A stretch of 7,972 nucleotides of DNA from an uncultured Lachnospiraceae bacterium (lineage in GTDB: Bacteria; Bacillota; Clostridia; Lachnospirales; Lachnospiraceae), in assembly GCA_946639085.1 (NCBI GenBank), contig CAMPBP010000048.1, forward strand, positions 1-7,972, read 5' to 3'. Each line of letters begins with the position of its first letter. The stretch's first letter is position 1. The notes under the pieces were generated by a model. That model searched no databases. It saw only the letters and a list, made by a program, of their open reading frames with translations, and was not told the origin of the DNA. Shown here piece after piece: positions 6,185-7,972 of the stretch. The translations under genes were made by a program, and so were the position numbers.

Positions 6185-6856
6185 TTATATGAATAATACC
6201 AAAGAGGAGATGAGTATCTGTCCGCCGAAGTAGCAGACAAGAGAGAACAAAGAACGTTTGTAGTTACTGCCGTAAAGTTTGTTACGGGCAAGAAGCCAGT
6301 CGGATATAACAAGCAGCATAAGACCCGATCCAAGAAGCACATCAAAGGTAAGAAGCGAGGTCACAAGAGTTAATCCCATGGCAAAAGAAGCGCTTATTAC
6401 GAGATTGTACATAAGAAGAGGAACTCTGTACTTTTTGTCGAGTTTGGTGACGGTGATATAAGTTCCGGCAGAGCAAAGTATCACAAACGAAGCGATGGTG
6501 ATCCACGAAATGTTTCTGTATGTTCCAATAACCGAGATAACGTAAACAAGGTGGCCTGCGAGAAAGAAACAACCTCCTCTGAAGAAACGTATCTCGAGAT
6601 AGATGTCACCGAAGGCACAAAGAAGCATGCCGAGGGTGAGCATGCAAATGAAAGGGTGGTAAGAACCGCAGGCCAAAGTATATGAGCTCTTGTAAAGAAG
6701 CATCAAAAGCGGGATACCGATGGCAATTCCCTTTACTATGAGTTTATTGCGTCTTGTGGAGTGGTCGTATTTTTTCTTCGTATATAAAGGTACGATCACG
6801 AAAAGATCGACGATATATAAAAGGATTATTGATGCGTTGGTCGCATTTATCGGCAT
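6185..6856 (-). CDS. YhhN-family membrane protein (lysoplasmalogenase-like)
   Basis: A 223-residue, almost wholly membrane-embedded protein with about eight hydrophobic segments, matching the YhhN/TMEM86 family in length and landmarks. The first motif, LCAFGDIYLEIRFFRGGCFF (79-98), carries the conserved Asp84 and leads to LAGHLVYV (99-106) with His102. The second, LLVISDWLLARNKLYG (181-196), carries Asp186 ahead of a final CYFGGQILI segment. The two Asp residues are the family's candidate catalytic or metal-binding sites. Characterised members (human TMEM86B, and a bacterial relative as far as I recall) hydrolyse the vinyl-ether bond of lysoplasmalogens. Many Clostridia make plasmalogens, so the role is plausible, but the substrate here is inference. 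The ATG at 6856 has GGAGG (6862-6866) 5 nt upstream. It follows the NYN-LOTUS gene by 24 nt and has no promoter of its own that I can see, so the two are probably one operon. Confidence 0.85.
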   Translation of the reverse strand: MPINATNASIILLYIVDLFVIVPLYTKKKYDHSTRRNKLIVKGIAIGIPLLMLLYKSSYTLACGSYHPFICMLTLGMLLCAFGDIYLEIRFFRGGCFFLAGHLVYVISVIGTYRNISWITIASFVILCSAGTYITVTKLDKKYRVPLLMYNLVISASFAMGLTLVTSLLTFDVLLGSGLMLLVISDWLLARNKLYGSNYKRSLFSLVCYFGGQILISSLVLFI

Positions 6857-6880
6857 GGAAGCCTCCGAACAGATTTTTCT

Positions 6881-7837
6881 TTATGCGTTTTTGCCTTCAA
6901 CTACTACACGTTTTCCGTGCTCTTCGTTGTACAAAACGGTTCCGGGAATGGAGCTTACGAACTTCTGGAACTGAGAATATCCGTAAGTCTTTGGGGAAAA
7001 TGACGGGTATTTGGTGTGAAGCTGGTTTGAAAGCTCCGCAATGTTCATGCCCTTTGATCCCGCTTTTTCGATAAGATTTCTTGCAAATGCGTAAATGTCG
7101 CCTTTCGACTCGGTGTTGGAAAGAGTCACGTAGTAAGCGGTGCCTTTCTTTTCAAGAAGAAAGCCTTCCGTTTCTTCCACCATTTTTGAAAGAGTGGAGT
7201 AACCGTAGTCACGGGAGTCGAAGTCGGGGTAACGGGCGTTTATCTTACTTCCCATTTCACCAAGGTGAGTGTTTCTTCCGTTGTTGTTATTGTCGGTTAT
7301 GATATCCGTCATGAGAGAAATAACAAACTTCTTATCAAGAACTTCGACGCGTTTGCCCGAACCTTTCTTCTTAGAAGCACTCTTTTCATCGTCGCGTTCG
7401 ATGAGGTTTTCAAGGGTTATGAATTTGTCACACGCCATACGTATGGATCGCGGAGTTTTTTCTTCGCCCATTACTACCACATATTTCTGTGATTCCCGAA
7501 GTCTGCTGGCAAGGCGGGTAAAATCACCGTCGCTTGAAACAATGCAAAAACCGTACACGTTGCCGGTATAAAGAATATCCATCGCATCAATTATAAGGGC
7601 GGAGTCGGTGGAGTTTTTGCCGACGGTGTTCTCGTATTGCTGGATGGGAGTTAAGGAATTGTCTCTTAAGACATCCTTCCAGGCCTTTTTTCTCGTTTCG
7701 GTGAAATCGCCGTAGATTCTTCTGTATGATAAGGAGCCGTATTTGGTGGTGATCTCTTCGATTATGGCTCCGAGATATTTCGGTGATACGTTATCCGCAT
7801 CTATAAGAAGTGCAAATACTTTGTTTTCTTTATCCAT
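6881..7837 (-). CDS. NYN (PIN-like) domain protein with two C-terminal OST-HTH/LOTUS domains, putative RNase
   Basis: A 318-residue soluble protein with no signal peptide or membrane segment. Residues ~7-147 form an NYN domain of the LabA/DUF88 type: LLIDADN (10-16), IYGDF (41-45), NSTDSALIIDAMDIL (75-89), and VSSDGDFTRLASRLRE (100-115). The acidic residues Asp13, Asp78, Asp103 and Asp105 match the metal-binding set of PIN-like nucleases, so the site looks intact. A Lys/Ser-rich linker (~149-166) leads to two tandem OST-HTH/LOTUS domains, ~167-239 and ~246-314. Each carries the same YPxFxxxxYGYS core (203-214 and 277-288) followed by a helix with K-x-V. LOTUS domains bind RNA in eukaryotic relatives such as MARF1, which also joins NYN to LOTUS repeats, so an RNA-targeted endonuclease is the best guess. 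The RNA target is unknown. The ATG at 7837 has AAAGGA (7845-7850) 7 nt upstream. It is the first gene of a probable two-gene operon with the YhhN protein. Confidence 0.9.
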   Translation of the reverse strand: MDKENKVFALLIDADNVSPKYLGAIIEEITTKYGSLSYRRIYGDFTETRKKAWKDVLRDNSLTPIQQYENTVGKNSTDSALIIDAMDILYTGNVYGFCIVSSDGDFTRLASRLRESQKYVVVMGEEKTPRSIRMACDKFITLENLIERDDEKSASKKKGSGKRVEVLDKKFVISLMTDIITDNNNNGRNTHLGEMGSKINARYPDFDSRDYGYSTLSKMVEETEGFLLEKKGTAYYVTLSNTESKGDIYAFARNLIEKAGSKGMNIAELSNQLHTKYPSFSPKTYGYSQFQKFVSSIPGTVLYNEEHGKRVVVEGKNA

Positions 7838-7861
7838 ATATAAGTCCTTTCATGCCTTTTG

Positions 7862-7890
7862 ATGATACAACAATCCACTTTTAAGGTCAA
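7862..7890 (-). promoter_or_regulatory. Promoter of the NYN-LOTUS / YhhN operon
   Basis: On the minus strand TTGACC (7885-7890, 5/6) and TATCAT (7862-7867, 5/6) are 17 nt apart, a near-consensus sigma-A promoter. The predicted start near 7855 gives a leader of about 18 nt. The rest of the right end (7891-7972) is AT-rich with no gene visible. A weak + strand pair, TTAACA (7895-7900) and TAATAT (7918-7923), could drive a divergent gene beyond the window, at low confidence. Confidence 0.65.
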
Positions 7891-7972
7891 ACCGTTAACA
7901 CACCATTAAGAGTGCTTTAATATGATTCTTTACGATTAATTTAGAAAAAGTTTATTTGCTTTGGTTTACAGG

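Overview
The window looks like chromosome of a Gram-positive anaerobe of the Clostridia, most plausibly a Lachnospiraceae member. This is an inference from moderate GC content, near-perfect AGGAGG Shine-Dalgarno sites on most genes, a lipoprotein substrate-binding protein, and the protein families present. There is no rRNA or marker gene to fix the genus. No tRNA, rRNA, CRISPR array, transposase or phage gene was seen.

Layout. The left edge (2-556, + strand) holds the C-terminal part of an unrecognised, probably exported protein. It ends at a strong, probably bidirectional terminator (562-600). Just beyond is a short 35-bp element with imperfect terminal inverted repeats (597-631) that resembles a dispersed intergenic repeat. 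Everything to the right is on the minus strand.

Read in the direction of transcription (right to left), the first unit starts at a good sigma-A-type promoter (7862-7890). It encodes an NYN (PIN-like) nuclease-fold protein with two C-terminal OST-HTH/LOTUS domains, then a YhhN-family membrane protein (lysoplasmalogenase-like) 24 nt downstream. A hairpin at 6123-6148 may end this unit.

The second unit is a complete branched-chain amino acid-type (HAAT) ABC importer: lipoprotein binding protein LivK, permeases LivH and LivM, and ATPases LivG and LivF. A cytidylate-kinase-like P-loop protein follows 15 nt after livF. From livH onward the genes are packed tightly: stop codons are built into the next gene's Shine-Dalgarno site, or the genes overlap by 14 nt. 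Between livK and livH lie a clear terminator hairpin with a U-tract and then a recognisable promoter. The binding protein is therefore probably made in excess of the membrane and ATPase subunits.

Together the genes describe amino acid uptake (LivK captures ligand outside the membrane, LivHM form the channel, LivGF hydrolyse ATP), next to a small unit that may combine RNA metabolism and ether-lipid turnover. The least-described material is the NYN plus tandem-LOTUS protein and its pairing with YhhN. The 35-bp element and the kinase-like gene at the end of the liv operon are secondary points of interest.
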